NCBI RefSeq assembly: GCF_024461735.1
Contig: NZ_JANGAD010000007.1
Coordinates: 124,001 to 188,000, forward strand
Length of the DNA: 64,000 bases
From: Anaerotignum propionicum
Lineage (GTDB): Bacteria > Bacillota > Clostridia > Lachnospirales > Anaerotignaceae
Direction of reading: 5' to 3'
Position 1 is the stretch's first letter; every line of letters starts with the position of its first letter. This document shows positions 9,015 through 17,721 of the stretch, one piece after another. The notes under the pieces were generated by a model. That model was not told the origin of the DNA. It made no database searches and saw nothing but the letters and a program-made list of their open reading frames with translations. Both the position numbers and the translations under genes were made by a program.

Positions 9015-10297
9015 TGATTTTAATTCTTTTTGGGTTATTCTTTTTGCTGGTATTCTTGAATGTACCCATCGCTGTTTCACTTGGCTTAGCAGCATCCGTT
9101 GGATTAATGTATGGACAGTTTCCCCTCTCTGTTATTCCCGGTATTTTATACTCAGGGACGGCTAAGTTTACATTACTTGCAATTCCATTCTTTATTTTAG
9201 CCGGTAGTATTATGGAATATGCAGGGATTTCAAGACGTTTGATTAGTTTTGCAAATGCTTGTGTTGGTCATAGAAAAGGTGGACTAATGGCTGTAGTTGT
9301 TATTGTTGCATGTTTCTTTGCTGCAATTTCAGGCTCAGGCCCTGCTACTGTTGCGGCTATTGGACCTGTTTTGATTCCTGCAATGGTGAAAGCTGGTTAT
9401 GGCAAGAATATGCCCGCCGCATTGGTTAGTGCTTCAGGGGCAATCGGTATTATTATTCCTCCAAGTATTGCATATGTAGTTTATGCTTCTTGTACTGACG
9501 TATCTGTTGGTGCTCTGTTTACTGCAGGTATTATCCCTGGTATTGTTGTAGGTATTGCATACTATCTGGCAGCTGCTTGGGATTCCAGAAATAACAAAGA
9601 TATTATTGCTCAGCCTAAGATGAGTGGCAAGGACAGACTGATTGCTTTTAAAGATGCTTTCTGGGGATTAATGACACCAGTTATCATTCTGGGTGGTATT
9701 TACGCAGGTATCTTTACACCCACAGAAGCAGCAGGTATTGCTGTTATTTATGGATTAATTGTTGGTGTTTTTATTTACAGAGAAATCAAACTGAAAGATT
9801 TGTATCATATTTTCATGGAATCCGCCGTTTCTTCTGCAACGGTAATGTTTATCATTGCAGCAGCAGCAGTGTTTGCATGGATTTTGACAACGAGCCAAAT
9901 TGCAAGTCAGCTTTCTCAGATGGTTCTTGCAGTAAGCGATAACAAATACATAATCTTATTGTTAATTAATATTATTTTCTTAATTGCAGGTTGTTTCCTT
10001 GATGCAAACTCCGCATTCTACATCTTGTTGCCTATTATTGTTCCTGTTTTGAATGCTATTGATGTAAGCTTGCTTCATGCAGGTGTGTTCTTAACAGTAA
10101 ATATGGCAATCGGTATGATTACACCTCCTGTTGGTATTAACCTTTATGTAGGTTGTAATGTTGCAGAAATTCCTGTTGCAGATATTTGCAAAAAGATCGT
10201 ACCTTTCCTTATTGCAGGTATCGTAGCACTATTTGTCTTAACCTTTATTCCTGACATCTCCTTGTTCTTGCCAAGAATGATCGGACAGATTAAATAA
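9011..10297 (+). CDS. dctM: TRAP transporter large permease subunit (DctM)
   Basis: This 428-residue membrane protein has about 12 hydrophobic helices and DctM hallmarks: FFILAGSIMEYAGISRRLI, the Gly/Ser-rich FFAAISGSGPATVAAIGP, and near the C-terminus GMITPPVGINLYVGC. It forms the sodium-coupled substrate pathway with DctQ. It overlaps dctQ by 4 nt. With dctP it makes a complete three-part TRAP system, located immediately before the dehydrogenase complex genes, which suggests that the imported acid feeds that complex. Confidence 0.96.
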   Translation: MMILILFGLFFLLVFLNVPIAVSLGLAASVGLMYGQFPLSVIPGILYSGTAKFTLLAIPFFILAGSIMEYAGISRRLISFANACVGHRKGGLMAVVVIVACFFAAISGSGPATVAAIGPVLIPAMVKAGYGKNMPAALVSASGAIGIIIPPSIAYVVYASCTDVSVGALFTAGIIPGIVVGIAYYLAAAWDSRNNKDIIAQPKMSGKDRLIAFKDAFWGLMTPVIILGGIYAGIFTPTEAAGIAVIYGLIVGVFIYREIKLKDLYHIFMESAVSSATVMFIIAAAAVFAWILTTSQIASQLSQMVLAVSDNKYIILLLINIIFLIAGCFLDANSAFYILLPIIVPVLNAIDVSLLHAGVFLTVNMAIGMITPPVGINLYVGCNVAEIPVADICKKIVPFLIAGIVALFVLTFIPDISLFLPRMIGQIK

Positions 10298-10318
10298 GGA
10301 ACTTTGAAGTGATGTATA

Positions 10319-10348
10319 TTAGGTGCCGCTGTTAGCAGCGGTACCTAA
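10319..10348 (+). terminator. Strong hairpin after dctM
   Basis: A 13-bp stem with one G-U pair, TTAGGTGCCGCTG (10319-10331) with CAGCGGTACCTAA (10336-10348), has the tetraloop TTAG. No T tract follows, so it may stabilise the transporter mRNA 3' end rather than terminate. Confidence 0.5.
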
Positions 10349-10431
10349 ATTACAAAGATTCTACAGAAGATGAATATGAATAATTACAAAGGATAATCGG
10401 CTTTTAGGAAACGAAAGATAAGAATTTATGT

Positions 10432-10454
10432 AGCCGTATAAAAGACGGCTTTTC
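10432..10454 (+). terminator. Short terminator-like hairpin upstream of acoA
   Basis: AGCCGT (10432-10437) pairs with ACGGCT (10445-10450) across a 7-nt loop, followed by TTTC. The stem is short. It lies about 140 nt before the E1 alpha start, so it could separate the transporter transcript from the dehydrogenase transcript or act in its leader. The rest of 10349-10593 shows nothing else clear. Confidence 0.45.
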
Positions 10455-10593
10455 ATTCGCCACTAGCTTGTATTACAGGTGATAGAAGTTGAAGCAGAAC
10501 ATACATGACAAGTTACAAGTGGCACTTCATATTGAAAGCAATGTTATAGAACATAATATATATCATTAAAAACTTAAGAAAAGGGTGATTTCA

Positions 10594-11592
10594 TTGGCTA
10601 AGAAGAAATATTCAAAAGAGATGCTCATTGATTTGTATCGCATGATGATTCGTATCAGAGCATTTGAAACAAGAGCGGCTGAATGCTTCACAAAGGGAAT
10701 GCTTGCAGGTAATATTCACCTGTGTATTGGTCAGGAGGCTGTAGCAGCAGGCGCTTGCTATGCCTTAGAAAAAGAAGATTATATGGCTACAACCCACAGA
10801 GGACATGGACATACCATCGCCAAAGGTGGTAAATTAGATAAAATGCTTGCTGAGCTGTTTGGCAAGAAAACAGGATACTGCAATGGTAAGGGCGGTTCCA
10901 TGCATATTGCGGATGTTGAAGGACTGCATCATTTAGGTGCAAATGGTATTGTTGGTGCAGGTATTCCTATTGCAACCGGTTCAGCTTTGGCTTCTAAGGT
11001 GCTGGGAGACAAGCATGTTACACTTTGCTTCTTTGGAGATAGTGCTTCAAACCAGGGTACTTTTCATGAAGCGGTGAATATGGCGGCAGCTTGGAAGCTT
11101 CCTGTTGTATTCCTGTGTGAAAACAATAAATATGGTGTATCTACTAACATTCATTCAGTAACAAATACAGAGACCATTGCGGTTCGTGCAAAAGGTTATG
11201 ATATTCCCGGAACAACAGTAGATGGCAATGATCCCGCTATTGTTTACGAAGCGGTGAAAGAAGCGGCGGATTATGCCAGAGCTGGAAATGGTCCATCTAT
11301 CGTTGAATGTATTACATATCGTCATCAAGGACACTACTGCGGAGACCCTGCTAACTATCGTCCCGCTGAATATATGGAAAACGCACATAAAGATGATGGC
11401 ATTCCCAACATGAGAGCAAGATTATTAGACGAAAAGGTTGCAACGGAAGAGGAACTGGTTGCTGTTGAAGAGGAAGTAAAGGCGGAAATGGATGCGGCAT
11501 ATGAATTTGCTGTGGCATCTGAATACCCCGATCCTTCCGAAGCTACAACAGACGTTTATAGCTCTGATAATGAAAGGAGTGTTGCAAGATGA
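10594..11592 (+). CDS. acoA: 2-oxoacid/acetoin dehydrogenase E1 component, alpha subunit
   Basis: This 332-residue subunit binds thiamine diphosphate: GDS at residues 148-150 and NN at 177-178 form the GDG...NN motif, with the third Gly replaced by Ser. THRGHGHTIAKGG and YCNGKGGSMHIAD are typical of acetoin and branched-chain 2-oxoacid E1 alpha. With the beta subunit it decarboxylates or cleaves the substrate and passes the acyl group to lipoyl-E2. TTG 10594 is chosen because AAGGGTG ends 6 nt before it; the GTG at 10585 lies inside that site. It overlaps acoB by 4 nt. Acetoin versus another 2-oxoacid cannot be settled here. Confidence 0.9.
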   Translation: MAKKKYSKEMLIDLYRMMIRIRAFETRAAECFTKGMLAGNIHLCIGQEAVAAGACYALEKEDYMATTHRGHGHTIAKGGKLDKMLAELFGKKTGYCNGKGGSMHIADVEGLHHLGANGIVGAGIPIATGSALASKVLGDKHVTLCFFGDSASNQGTFHEAVNMAAAWKLPVVFLCENNKYGVSTNIHSVTNTETIAVRAKGYDIPGTTVDGNDPAIVYEAVKEAADYARAGNGPSIVECITYRHQGHYCGDPANYRPAEYMENAHKDDGIPNMRARLLDEKVATEEELVAVEEEVKAEMDAAYEFAVASEYPDPSEATTDVYSSDNERSVAR

Positions 11593-12569
11593 GTAAAGTA
11601 TTAAGCATCAGCAAGGCAATTGGTGAAGCTTTGCATGAAGAAATGGCTAGAGATGAAAATGTAATTATCCTCGGCGAGGATATGGGAAAGATGGGGAATG
11701 TTTTTGGCATCACCGTAGGTTTTCAAAAAGAATTTGGTGAACACAGAGTATATGATACACCAATTTCCGAATCCGGCTTCTGCGGTATGGCAGTTGGTGC
11801 GGCAATGAGAGGCATTCGCCCTGTTGTAGAATTGATGTATGACGATTTTATTACAGTTGCAGCAGACCCCATTATCAATCAGGCAGCAAAGATGAGATAT
11901 ATGACAGGTGGTCAGGCAACAGTGCCTATGGTGCTGAGATTACCAATGGGTGCAGGCAGAAGAAACGCAGGACAGCATTCTCAGTGTTTGGAAAATATTT
12001 TCTGTCACACCCCAGGCTTAAAGGTTGTTGCTCCTTCCACAGCGGCTGATGCAAAAGGCCTTTTGAAATCCGCAGTTCGTGATGATGATCCTGTTATGTT
12101 TATGGAACACAAGCTGTTATATGCGAAAAAAGAAGAATTACCTGAAGGTGAATATACAATTCCTTTGGGCGTTGCTGATGTAAAAAAAGAAGGAACTGAT
12201 TTGACCATTATCACATGGAGCCGTCAAGTATACTTTGCTTTGGAAGCTGCTGAAGAATTGGCAAAAGAGGGCATTCATGTTGAAGTCCTTGATTTGCGTA
12301 CATTAGTTCCTTTGGATTGGGATGCAATTGTAAAATCTGTTTCTAAGACACACAATGTAATCGTTCTTTCCGAGGAAGTAAAAAGAGGCAGCTATGCAGG
12401 TGAAATTTCTGCACAGATTGCTGAAGAGTTGTTTGACGAATTAGATGCACCGGTAGAACGTGTTTGCGGTCTGAATATTGTTTCGCCTTTCAGCCCTACA
12501 CTGGAGGATGAAAACTTCCCTCACCCTGCAGATATTGTAAAAGCAGTGAAAAAAGTTCTGAATAAGTAA
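11589..12569 (+). CDS. acoB: 2-oxoacid/acetoin dehydrogenase E1 component, beta subunit
   Basis: This 326-residue protein matches the E1 beta family: VIILGEDMGKMGNVFGIT near the N-terminus, RVYDTPISESGFCGMAVGAA (substrate channel), and GAGRRNAGQHSQCLE followed by PGLKVVAPS. It completes the E1 active site with AcoA. The reading frame starts within the acoA stop (ATGA, 11589-11592), so the two are translationally coupled. The E2 gene follows after 17 nt. The length is normal for the family. Confidence 0.93.
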   Translation: MSKVLSISKAIGEALHEEMARDENVIILGEDMGKMGNVFGITVGFQKEFGEHRVYDTPISESGFCGMAVGAAMRGIRPVVELMYDDFITVAADPIINQAAKMRYMTGGQATVPMVLRLPMGAGRRNAGQHSQCLENIFCHTPGLKVVAPSTAADAKGLLKSAVRDDDPVMFMEHKLLYAKKEELPEGEYTIPLGVADVKKEGTDLTIITWSRQVYFALEAAEELAKEGIHVEVLDLRTLVPLDWDAIVKSVSKTHNVIVLSEEVKRGSYAGEISAQIAEELFDELDAPVERVCGLNIVSPFSPTLEDENFPHPADIVKAVKKVLNK

Positions 12570-12586
12570 TCAAAGGAGGGAAAATC

Positions 12587-13825
12587 ATGGCTTTTGAAGT
12601 AAAGATGCCTCAGCTGGGCCTTACCATGGAAGAGGGTACCGTAACCAGATGGGTGAAAAAAGAAGGCGAAGCGGTGAAGGCCGGCGACGTTATTGTTGAG
12701 ATTACAACAGATAAATTGACAAGTGAAGTAGAAAGCGAATTTGACGGAACAATGCTAAAAATCGTTGCACAAGAAGGGGAAGATATTCCTGTAAAAGGCT
12801 TGTTGGCATATATTGGTGAGCCCGGTGAGACAGTGGGCAGTGCAGAAGCGGTACCAGCGGCAGCACCTGTGGCAGAGACGACACCTGTTGTGGCAGCTCC
12901 TATGGCGCCAGTGGCTGTTACGACCAGCGGGAGAGTTCGTATCTCTCCTTTGGCAAGAAAAACAGCGGCAAAAATGGGCATTGATTACGCAAACGTAAAG
13001 GGTTCTGGCCCCGCAGGACGCATTGTACAGAAGGATATTTTGACAGCAGCACAAAGTGCACCTGTTGTTGCATCTGTAGCTACACCAGCGGCAGTGTCTA
13101 CACCTACTCCTGCTATAGCTTCCGGATCTATTGATTTGATGGAAGGTGACGAAGTTGTAAAATTGGCGGGTATGAGAAAAGTTGTTGCAGAACGTATGGC
13201 ACAATCCCGCAGAGAAATTCCCAGCGTAACACAGAACGTGAAGATTGACGTAACCAACTTGATGAAATTCCGCAAGCAGGTTAATGAGGATCTTGGCGTA
13301 AAATATTCCGTAAACGACTTTATCTTAAAGGCAGTTGCAAAAGCGTTGAAAAATAACAAACACATTCTTGTGACATTAGATGGAGATAAAATCATCAAGC
13401 GTGCCCATGTGAATGTTGGTATGGCTGTTGCCTTGGATGAGGGATTAATTGTTCCTGTTTTAAAGGATATTGATAAAATGAGCCTTGAAGAAATTTCTGC
13501 TACAGCAAAGGATTTGGCGGAAAGAGCCAGAACCAACAAGCTTGGTATGGATGAATATAAAGGTTCTACCTTCTCCATTTCCAATCTGGGTATGTTCGGT
13601 GTTGAGACATTTGACCCCATTGTGAATCAGCCTGATTCCGGTATTTTGGGTGTATGCGCAGTTCAAGATGAATTGGTAATGGATGATGAGGGAAATATCT
13701 CTAAGAGACAATTTATGCGCATCTCCTTTACATTTGACCATAGACTCATTGATGGTGCAACAGCTGCTAAGTTTGAATTGGCAATTAAAGAGCTGTTGGA
13801 AAACCCTATGAAAATTTTACTTTAA
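12587..13825 (+). CDS. acoC: Dihydrolipoamide acyltransferase (E2)
   Basis: This 412-residue protein has three parts in order: a lipoyl domain (about 1-78) with acceptor Lys43 in TTDKLTSEV; an Ala/Pro/Val linker; a peripheral-subunit-binding domain (about 115-152, ISPLARKTAAKMGID to GRIVQKDIL); and a catalytic domain ending with the HRxxDG motif at His385 and Asp389. The catalytic core forms the oligomer that carries acyl groups from E1 to CoA. ATG 12587 follows AAAGGAGGG. A second lipoyl domain with almost the same sequence is fused to E3 downstream. Confidence 0.95.
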   Translation: MAFEVKMPQLGLTMEEGTVTRWVKKEGEAVKAGDVIVEITTDKLTSEVESEFDGTMLKIVAQEGEDIPVKGLLAYIGEPGETVGSAEAVPAAAPVAETTPVVAAPMAPVAVTTSGRVRISPLARKTAAKMGIDYANVKGSGPAGRIVQKDILTAAQSAPVVASVATPAAVSTPTPAIASGSIDLMEGDEVVKLAGMRKVVAERMAQSRREIPSVTQNVKIDVTNLMKFRKQVNEDLGVKYSVNDFILKAVAKALKNNKHILVTLDGDKIIKRAHVNVGMAVALDEGLIVPVLKDIDKMSLEEISATAKDLAERARTNKLGMDEYKGSTFSISNLGMFGVETFDPIVNQPDSGILGVCAVQDELVMDDEGNISKRQFMRISFTFDHRLIDGATAAKFELAIKELLENPMKILL

Positions 13826-13865
13826 TTCGATATAGTCTGTTTTTTGCATGATTACAAAAGATAAA

Positions 13866-14017
13866 ATGCTGGTATCAGCATAAAATTACAGAAGAAAAGG
13901 GAAAGGGTTTCGGCTCCTTTCCAAAAAACAAAAGTAGACGCCTTTATAGTAATACAACCCGAAATACTGGAAATTAAGTATTTTTATTATCCCAAACCTC
14001 TATAAAGCACACGTCTA
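13866..14017 (+). other. Structured leader region between acoC and lpdA
   Basis: Within this gene gap several stems can be read: ATGCTG/CAGCAT (13866-13871, 13876-13881); GGAAAGG/CCTTTCC (13900-13906, 13916-13922); and a long-range pair TAGACG plus CTTTATAG (13935-13949) with CTATAAAG plus CGTCTA (14000-14017) that encloses AAATACT/AGTATTT (13962-13968, 13977-13983). It runs directly into a terminator hairpin. This is the architecture of a riboswitch or attenuator, but I do not recognise a known class. A small inverted-repeat element is the alternative. Confidence 0.45.
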
Positions 14018-14024
14018 TTGGGAG

Positions 14025-14062
14025 GTCCTCCTTAACGCAGGTTCTGCCTAAGGAGGACTTTT
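14025..14062 (+). terminator. Terminator upstream of lpdA
   Basis: A perfect 10-bp stem GTCCTCCTTA (14025-14034) with TAAGGAGGAC (14049-14058) holds an inner GCAG/CTGC stem and is followed by TTTT. It lies 80 nt before the E3 start. The right arm contains TAAGGAGG, so the hairpin would also hide a Shine-Dalgarno-like sequence. Confidence 0.75.
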
Positions 14063-14102
14063 CAAACTTTTGCCGAATAATAACCCTTTTATAAAACAAA
14101 GA

Positions 14103-14123
14103 GTTTGTACAAGTTAGTACAAA
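14103..14123. promoter_or_regulatory. Candidate GntR operator before lpdA
   Basis: GTTTGTACAAG (14103-14113) is followed by a second half site, GTACAAAA (14117-14124). The core TTTGTACAA matches the palindrome upstream of the GntR gene at 6111-6120. The site sits just downstream of a terminator and 20 nt before the E3 start, where a repressor would block transcription. Confidence 0.35.
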
Positions 14124-14143
14124 ATAGATTAGGAGGAATTCAA

Positions 14144-15844
14144 ATGGCAGTAGAGGTAAAGATGCCTCAGCTTGGTTTGACCATGGAAGAAGGCACAGTT
14201 TCCAAGTGGATCAAAAAAGAAGGCGATACCGTTAAGGTTGGAGATATTCTTGTAGAAATTACAACAGATAAACTGACCAGTGAAGTAGCCAGCGAAGAAG
14301 AAGGCACACTGATCAAAATAGTTGCAGAAGAAGGAACGGATGTACCTGTAAAGGGAATTTTGGCATATATTGGGCAAGCAGGTGAAGTGGTTGGGGGCAC
14401 AGCACCAGCGGTGGCTCCTCAAGTTGCTCCTGCCCCTAAAAAAGATGGTAAAACAAAAATTGCGGTTATTGGCGGAGGCCCAGGTGGTTATGTTGCGGCT
14501 ATTCGTGCGGCACAATTGGGCGCTGAGGTGACTTTAATTGAAAAGAATAAGCTGGGTGGCACTTGCTTAAATGTCGGATGTATACCAACAAAAGTACTTT
14601 TACATTCTGCAGAGGCTTTGGCTGAGGCAAAGGAAATGGCTGAGTTAGGTATTCATGTGGAAGTAAAGGGTGTTGACTGGAATAAGGTACAGGCGAAAAA
14701 AAATGCAGTAACAAATCAATTGGTTAGCGGTGTAAGTGGATTAATGAAGGCAAACAAAATCAAGGTAATTGAAGGTGTTGCATCATTTGCTTCAAAAGAT
14801 ACTTTGGCAGTTACCAAGAAAGATGGTTCCAAAGAAAACCTTACCTTTGATAAAATAATTATTGCGGCTGGCTCCGTACCTGCCGTACCTCCAATTCCAG
14901 GGGTAAAGGAAAATGCCAATTGTGTGGATTCCACCGGAGCCCTTTCCTTCGACACAATACCTAAGAGCTTATTGGTAATTGGCGGTGGCGTTATTGGCAT
15001 TGAATTGGCAACAGCATATTCACGTTTTGGAACAGAAGTAACTGTGGTGGAAGCAATGGACAAGCTGTTACCAATGATGGACGGTGAATTGACGGCTCAG
15101 CTTCGTAAGATGATGGAAACAAGAGGCATCAAAATTATGACAGATGCTAAGGTTCAGTCTGTTGAAGGGGTTGTTGCAGGAACAAAAGTGAACGTTGAGG
15201 TTGGGGGTAAAGTGGAAGCCTTTACTGCAGAGAAGGTTTTGGTTGCTGTTGGTAGAAGAACGGATACTGAGGCTTTGAATCTGGATGCAGTTGGTATTAC
15301 CCATGATAGAGGTCGTATATCAGTAAATGATAAAATGGAAACCAGTGTTGCCAATGTTTATGCGATTGGTGATTGCTTAGGTAAGGTTATGCTTGCTCAC
15401 GTTGCATCTGCACAGGGCGAAATTGCGGCAGAAAATGCATTGGGTGAGGATGTTAATTATGATGGAACAACAAATCCTTCTTGTGTATATACAGACCCTG
15501 AATTCGCAGGGGTTGGGTTGACAGAGGATAAAGCTAAGGAATTGGGCATTGAGTATCAAGTTGGTAAATTTCCGTTGATGGCAAATGGTAAGTCCTTGAT
15601 TATGAACGGCGGCGTGGGCATGATTAAATTCATCATCGGTAAGGAATATAAAGAGGTATTGGGTGTTCATATTCTTGGACCCAGAGCAACAGATTTGATT
15701 GGTGAATGTGCTTTAGCCATCGGCTTGGAAGCAACGGTAGAAGATATTATTGCTACAATTCATGCACATCCTACAGTAACAGAGGCAGTGAGAGAAGCGG
15801 CGTTAGCGGCTGAAAAAAGAGCAATTCATATTCCCAATAAATAA
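14144..15844 (+). CDS. lpdA: Dihydrolipoamide dehydrogenase (E3) with N-terminal lipoyl domain
   Basis: This 566-residue flavoprotein regenerates oxidised lipoamide and makes NADH. An N-terminal lipoyl domain (about 1-80, acceptor Lys43) is fused to the enzyme, as in some clostridial complexes. The FAD fold GGGPGG is at 110-115, the redox disulfide Cys141-Cys146 is in [13 protein letters not shown], the NAD fold is [12 protein letters not shown], and the catalytic pair His542/Glu547 is in HPTVTE. An in-frame TTG at 14105 is rejected: ATG 14144 follows AGGAGG and begins the lipoyl domain exactly as in acoC. The gene has its own upstream terminator and candidate operator. Confidence 0.96.
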   Translation: MAVEVKMPQLGLTMEEGTVSKWIKKEGDTVKVGDILVEITTDKLTSEVASEEEGTLIKIVAEEGTDVPVKGILAYIGQAGEVVGGTAPAVAPQVAPAPKKDGKTKIAVIGGGPGGYVAAIRAAQLGAEVTLIEKNKLGGTCLNVGCIPTKVLLHSAEALAEAKEMAELGIHVEVKGVDWNKVQAKKNAVTNQLVSGVSGLMKANKIKVIEGVASFASKDTLAVTKKDGSKENLTFDKIIIAAGSVPAVPPIPGVKENANCVDSTGALSFDTIPKSLLVIGGGVIGIELATAYSRFGTEVTVVEAMDKLLPMMDGELTAQLRKMMETRGIKIMTDAKVQSVEGVVAGTKVNVEVGGKVEAFTAEKVLVAVGRRTDTEALNLDAVGITHDRGRISVNDKMETSVANVYAIGDCLGKVMLAHVASAQGEIAAENALGEDVNYDGTTNPSCVYTDPEFAGVGLTEDKAKELGIEYQVGKFPLMANGKSLIMNGGVGMIKFIIGKEYKEVLGVHILGPRATDLIGECALAIGLEATVEDIIATIHAHPTVTEAVREAALAAEKRAIHIPNK

Positions 15845-15859
15845 TTAGGAGGAAGCGAT

Positions 15860-16738
15860 ATGAAAAAGCTTGGTTTTATTGGAATGGGTATCATGGGGCT
15901 TCCCATGGCAACAAATATATTGAAAAAAAGCGATCACCCTGTGATTGGTTTTGACGTGATGGAGGCCTCTAGAGAAAAATTTGCTGAGGCTGGTGGAATT
16001 GCTACGGGAGACGCAAAGGCAGTATATGAAAATTGTGAAGTGATTTTCTTATGTCTTCCTAAAAATGAACTGGTTGAAAGTGTAGTAAATCATATTATTG
16101 CTCAGGGCAAAAAGGGTACTATTATTGTTGATTTCAGCTCTACTTTCCCAGGTGTAATTCGTAAGCTTTACCCTGAGGTGAAGGCAGCGGGAATGTCTTT
16201 AATTGATTCTCCAGTAAGTGGAGGTGAAACCGGCGCCATTGCAGGCACATTGGTTGTAATGTGTGGCGGGGATAAGGAAGTTTTTGAGGAAGTAAAGGAT
16301 TTGATTGGCTGTGTTGGGAGCAGAGTGACCTACATGGGTTCTTCGGGCTGTGGTGATGTTGCAAAGCTTGCGAATAATATGATTGTTGGGTGTAATTTGA
16401 TTGCAGTTTCTGAAGCGTTTGCTTTTGCGGTAAAGGCAGGCTTAGATCCAGAGGTATTATTTCATGCGATCAAAGATGGATTTGCCCAGAATGCTGTAAT
16501 GGATTTAAAGGTACCTAAAATTATCAGCAGAGATTTTAGTGCTAGTGCCAGAATAGCAGTGCATCAAAAAGATATGAAAAATGCGACAAAACTTGCGGAG
16601 GATATGGGTGTGGAAATTCCTATGTCTGCCCTTGTTTTAAATTACATGAACAGAATGGATGAAGCTGGCTTAATTAATGAAGACCAATGCGCTCTTGTAA
16701 AAATGTTTGAACAAGATATGGGCATTGAAGTCAAATAA
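15860..16738 (+). CDS. Beta-hydroxyacid dehydrogenase (3-hydroxyisobutyrate dehydrogenase family)
   Basis: This 292-residue oxidoreductase has the N-terminal NAD(P) fold GFIGMGIMGLPM, the substrate motif DSPVSGGETGA and the catalytic Lys169 in GDVAKLANNM. These define the family of 3-hydroxyisobutyrate dehydrogenase, tartronate semialdehyde reductase and related enzymes; which one is not clear. It begins 15 nt after lpdA with an AGGAGG site, so it belongs to the same transcript. It may convert a beta-hydroxyacid to a semialdehyde (or reverse) in the pathway that starts with the TRAP-imported acid. Confidence 0.88.
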   Translation: MKKLGFIGMGIMGLPMATNILKKSDHPVIGFDVMEASREKFAEAGGIATGDAKAVYENCEVIFLCLPKNELVESVVNHIIAQGKKGTIIVDFSSTFPGVIRKLYPEVKAAGMSLIDSPVSGGETGAIAGTLVVMCGGDKEVFEEVKDLIGCVGSRVTYMGSSGCGDVAKLANNMIVGCNLIAVSEAFAFAVKAGLDPEVLFHAIKDGFAQNAVMDLKVPKIISRDFSASARIAVHQKDMKNATKLAEDMGVEIPMSALVLNYMNRMDEAGLINEDQCALVKMFEQDMGIEVK

Positions 16739-16797
16739 AGAGTTAACAATACACGAAAGATGAATCTTCAATGACGAGGTTTGAAAGGAGTAATATT

Positions 16798-17265
16798 ATG
16801 ATTTCAACTGCACAGGGAAACATTAAAAGAATCGTTGCTGCAAGAATGAGCCCCGGTGAGGATGTACTTTTAGGGCTTGAAAAAATTTGTAAAGACTACG
16901 GTATCAAAGATGGTGTGATTATGAGTGGTATCGGTAGTTTGGATGGTGCACAGTTCTTTAATCCGGTTCCGTTGAAGGATAAGAAAGCAGGTTACGGTTA
17001 CGGTGAGCCTATCATTTTAAGAGGTGCCATTGAATTGGTTGCTCTTTCTGGTATGATTTGTCACGATGACAAGGGAGAGACCTTGTTGCATGTACATTAC
17101 AGCTTATCTGACCAGTACGGTACAGGCCACGGTGGTCATTTGATTGAAGGCAACAAGGTCCTAATGACCGTTGATGTTGTCATTGCAGAAGTGGATGGCA
17201 TCGAAATGGGCAGAGCATATGATGAGAATTTAGAAGTATTTATTTTTGCGCCGAAGCAGAAATAA
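16798..17265 (+). CDS. PPC-domain (DUF296) protein
   Basis: This 155-residue protein consists of one plant-and-prokaryote-conserved (PPC, DUF296) domain. The metal-binding histidines of the family are present: His98 and His100 in LHVHYSLSD and His114 in GHGGHL. The core motif GIGSLDGAQFF is also typical. Bacterial members form trimers and have no established function; those near catabolic genes are often called DNA-binding without proof. ATG 16798 follows AAAGGAG; an in-frame ATG at 16771 lacks a site. It is the last gene of the E3-dehydrogenase run. Confidence 0.85.
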   Translation: MISTAQGNIKRIVAARMSPGEDVLLGLEKICKDYGIKDGVIMSGIGSLDGAQFFNPVPLKDKKAGYGYGEPIILRGAIELVALSGMICHDDKGETLLHVHYSLSDQYGTGHGGHLIEGNKVLMTVDVVIAEVDGIEMGRAYDENLEVFIFAPKQK

Positions 17266-17663
17266 GTGTACAGTTAGTTCTGGTTGTTTTGGTAACAATA
17301 AGAATTATAGAGAAAAGAATCTTGTCTATAAGATTGAAAAGGATGCATTCCTAGCACCCTTTCAGTATAATTTTAGGGCGCTGTTTCTAGTTTCCTGAAA
17401 GAAGCTTTCAGAGTATTTACATAAAAAGTATAGATTTTTAGAACTTCTTTGCCAATACACTTTTCCCCATGGTCTTGCTTAGAAAACAGGTGGGAATAGG
17501 CAACGCCCCTAAATCATTAGGTTGAAATTACTGAGAAAAAGTTAATTATAAATAGGTTTGAAATCCTAGGTTTTTCAGACAAAGGATATTCTAAGGAATT
17601 TCAATGGAGAACCTTTGTATTTTAAACCTTTCCGGTACATAAATAATTTTATTGACTGTCTGG
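17266..17663 (+). other. Noncoding gap with possible structured RNA (17372-17513)
   Basis: No protein-coding frame is apparent. At 17372-17380 TTTAGGGCG can pair with CGCCCCTAAA at 17504-17513, and CTGTTTCTA (17381-17389) can pair with TTAGAAAACAG (17479-17489), with a perfect CTGAAAG/CTTTCAG hairpin inside (17395-17411). This nested pairing with an asymmetric 3' bulge looks like a folded RNA of about 142 nt. I do not recognise its class. Confidence 0.35.
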
Positions 17664-17687
17664 GGCGGCTTTTTAGCCGCCTTTCTT
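17664..17687 (+). terminator. Intrinsic terminator before the MBL-fold gene
   Basis: GGCGGCT (17664-17670) pairs perfectly with AGCCGCC (17675-17681) around a TTTT loop and is followed by TTTCTT. It ends transcription coming from the PPC gene or from a transcript in the preceding gap. Confidence 0.85.
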
Positions 17688-17721
17688 ATAAAAATAATAA
17701 TAAAGATTTGGAGGATGTTTT

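Noticed and set aside
17372..17513. Assignment of the folded element as 6S RNA
   Set aside because: The nested shape is suggestive, but it is only about 142 nt and lacks sequence features that I could match with confidence; kept as an unnamed structure.
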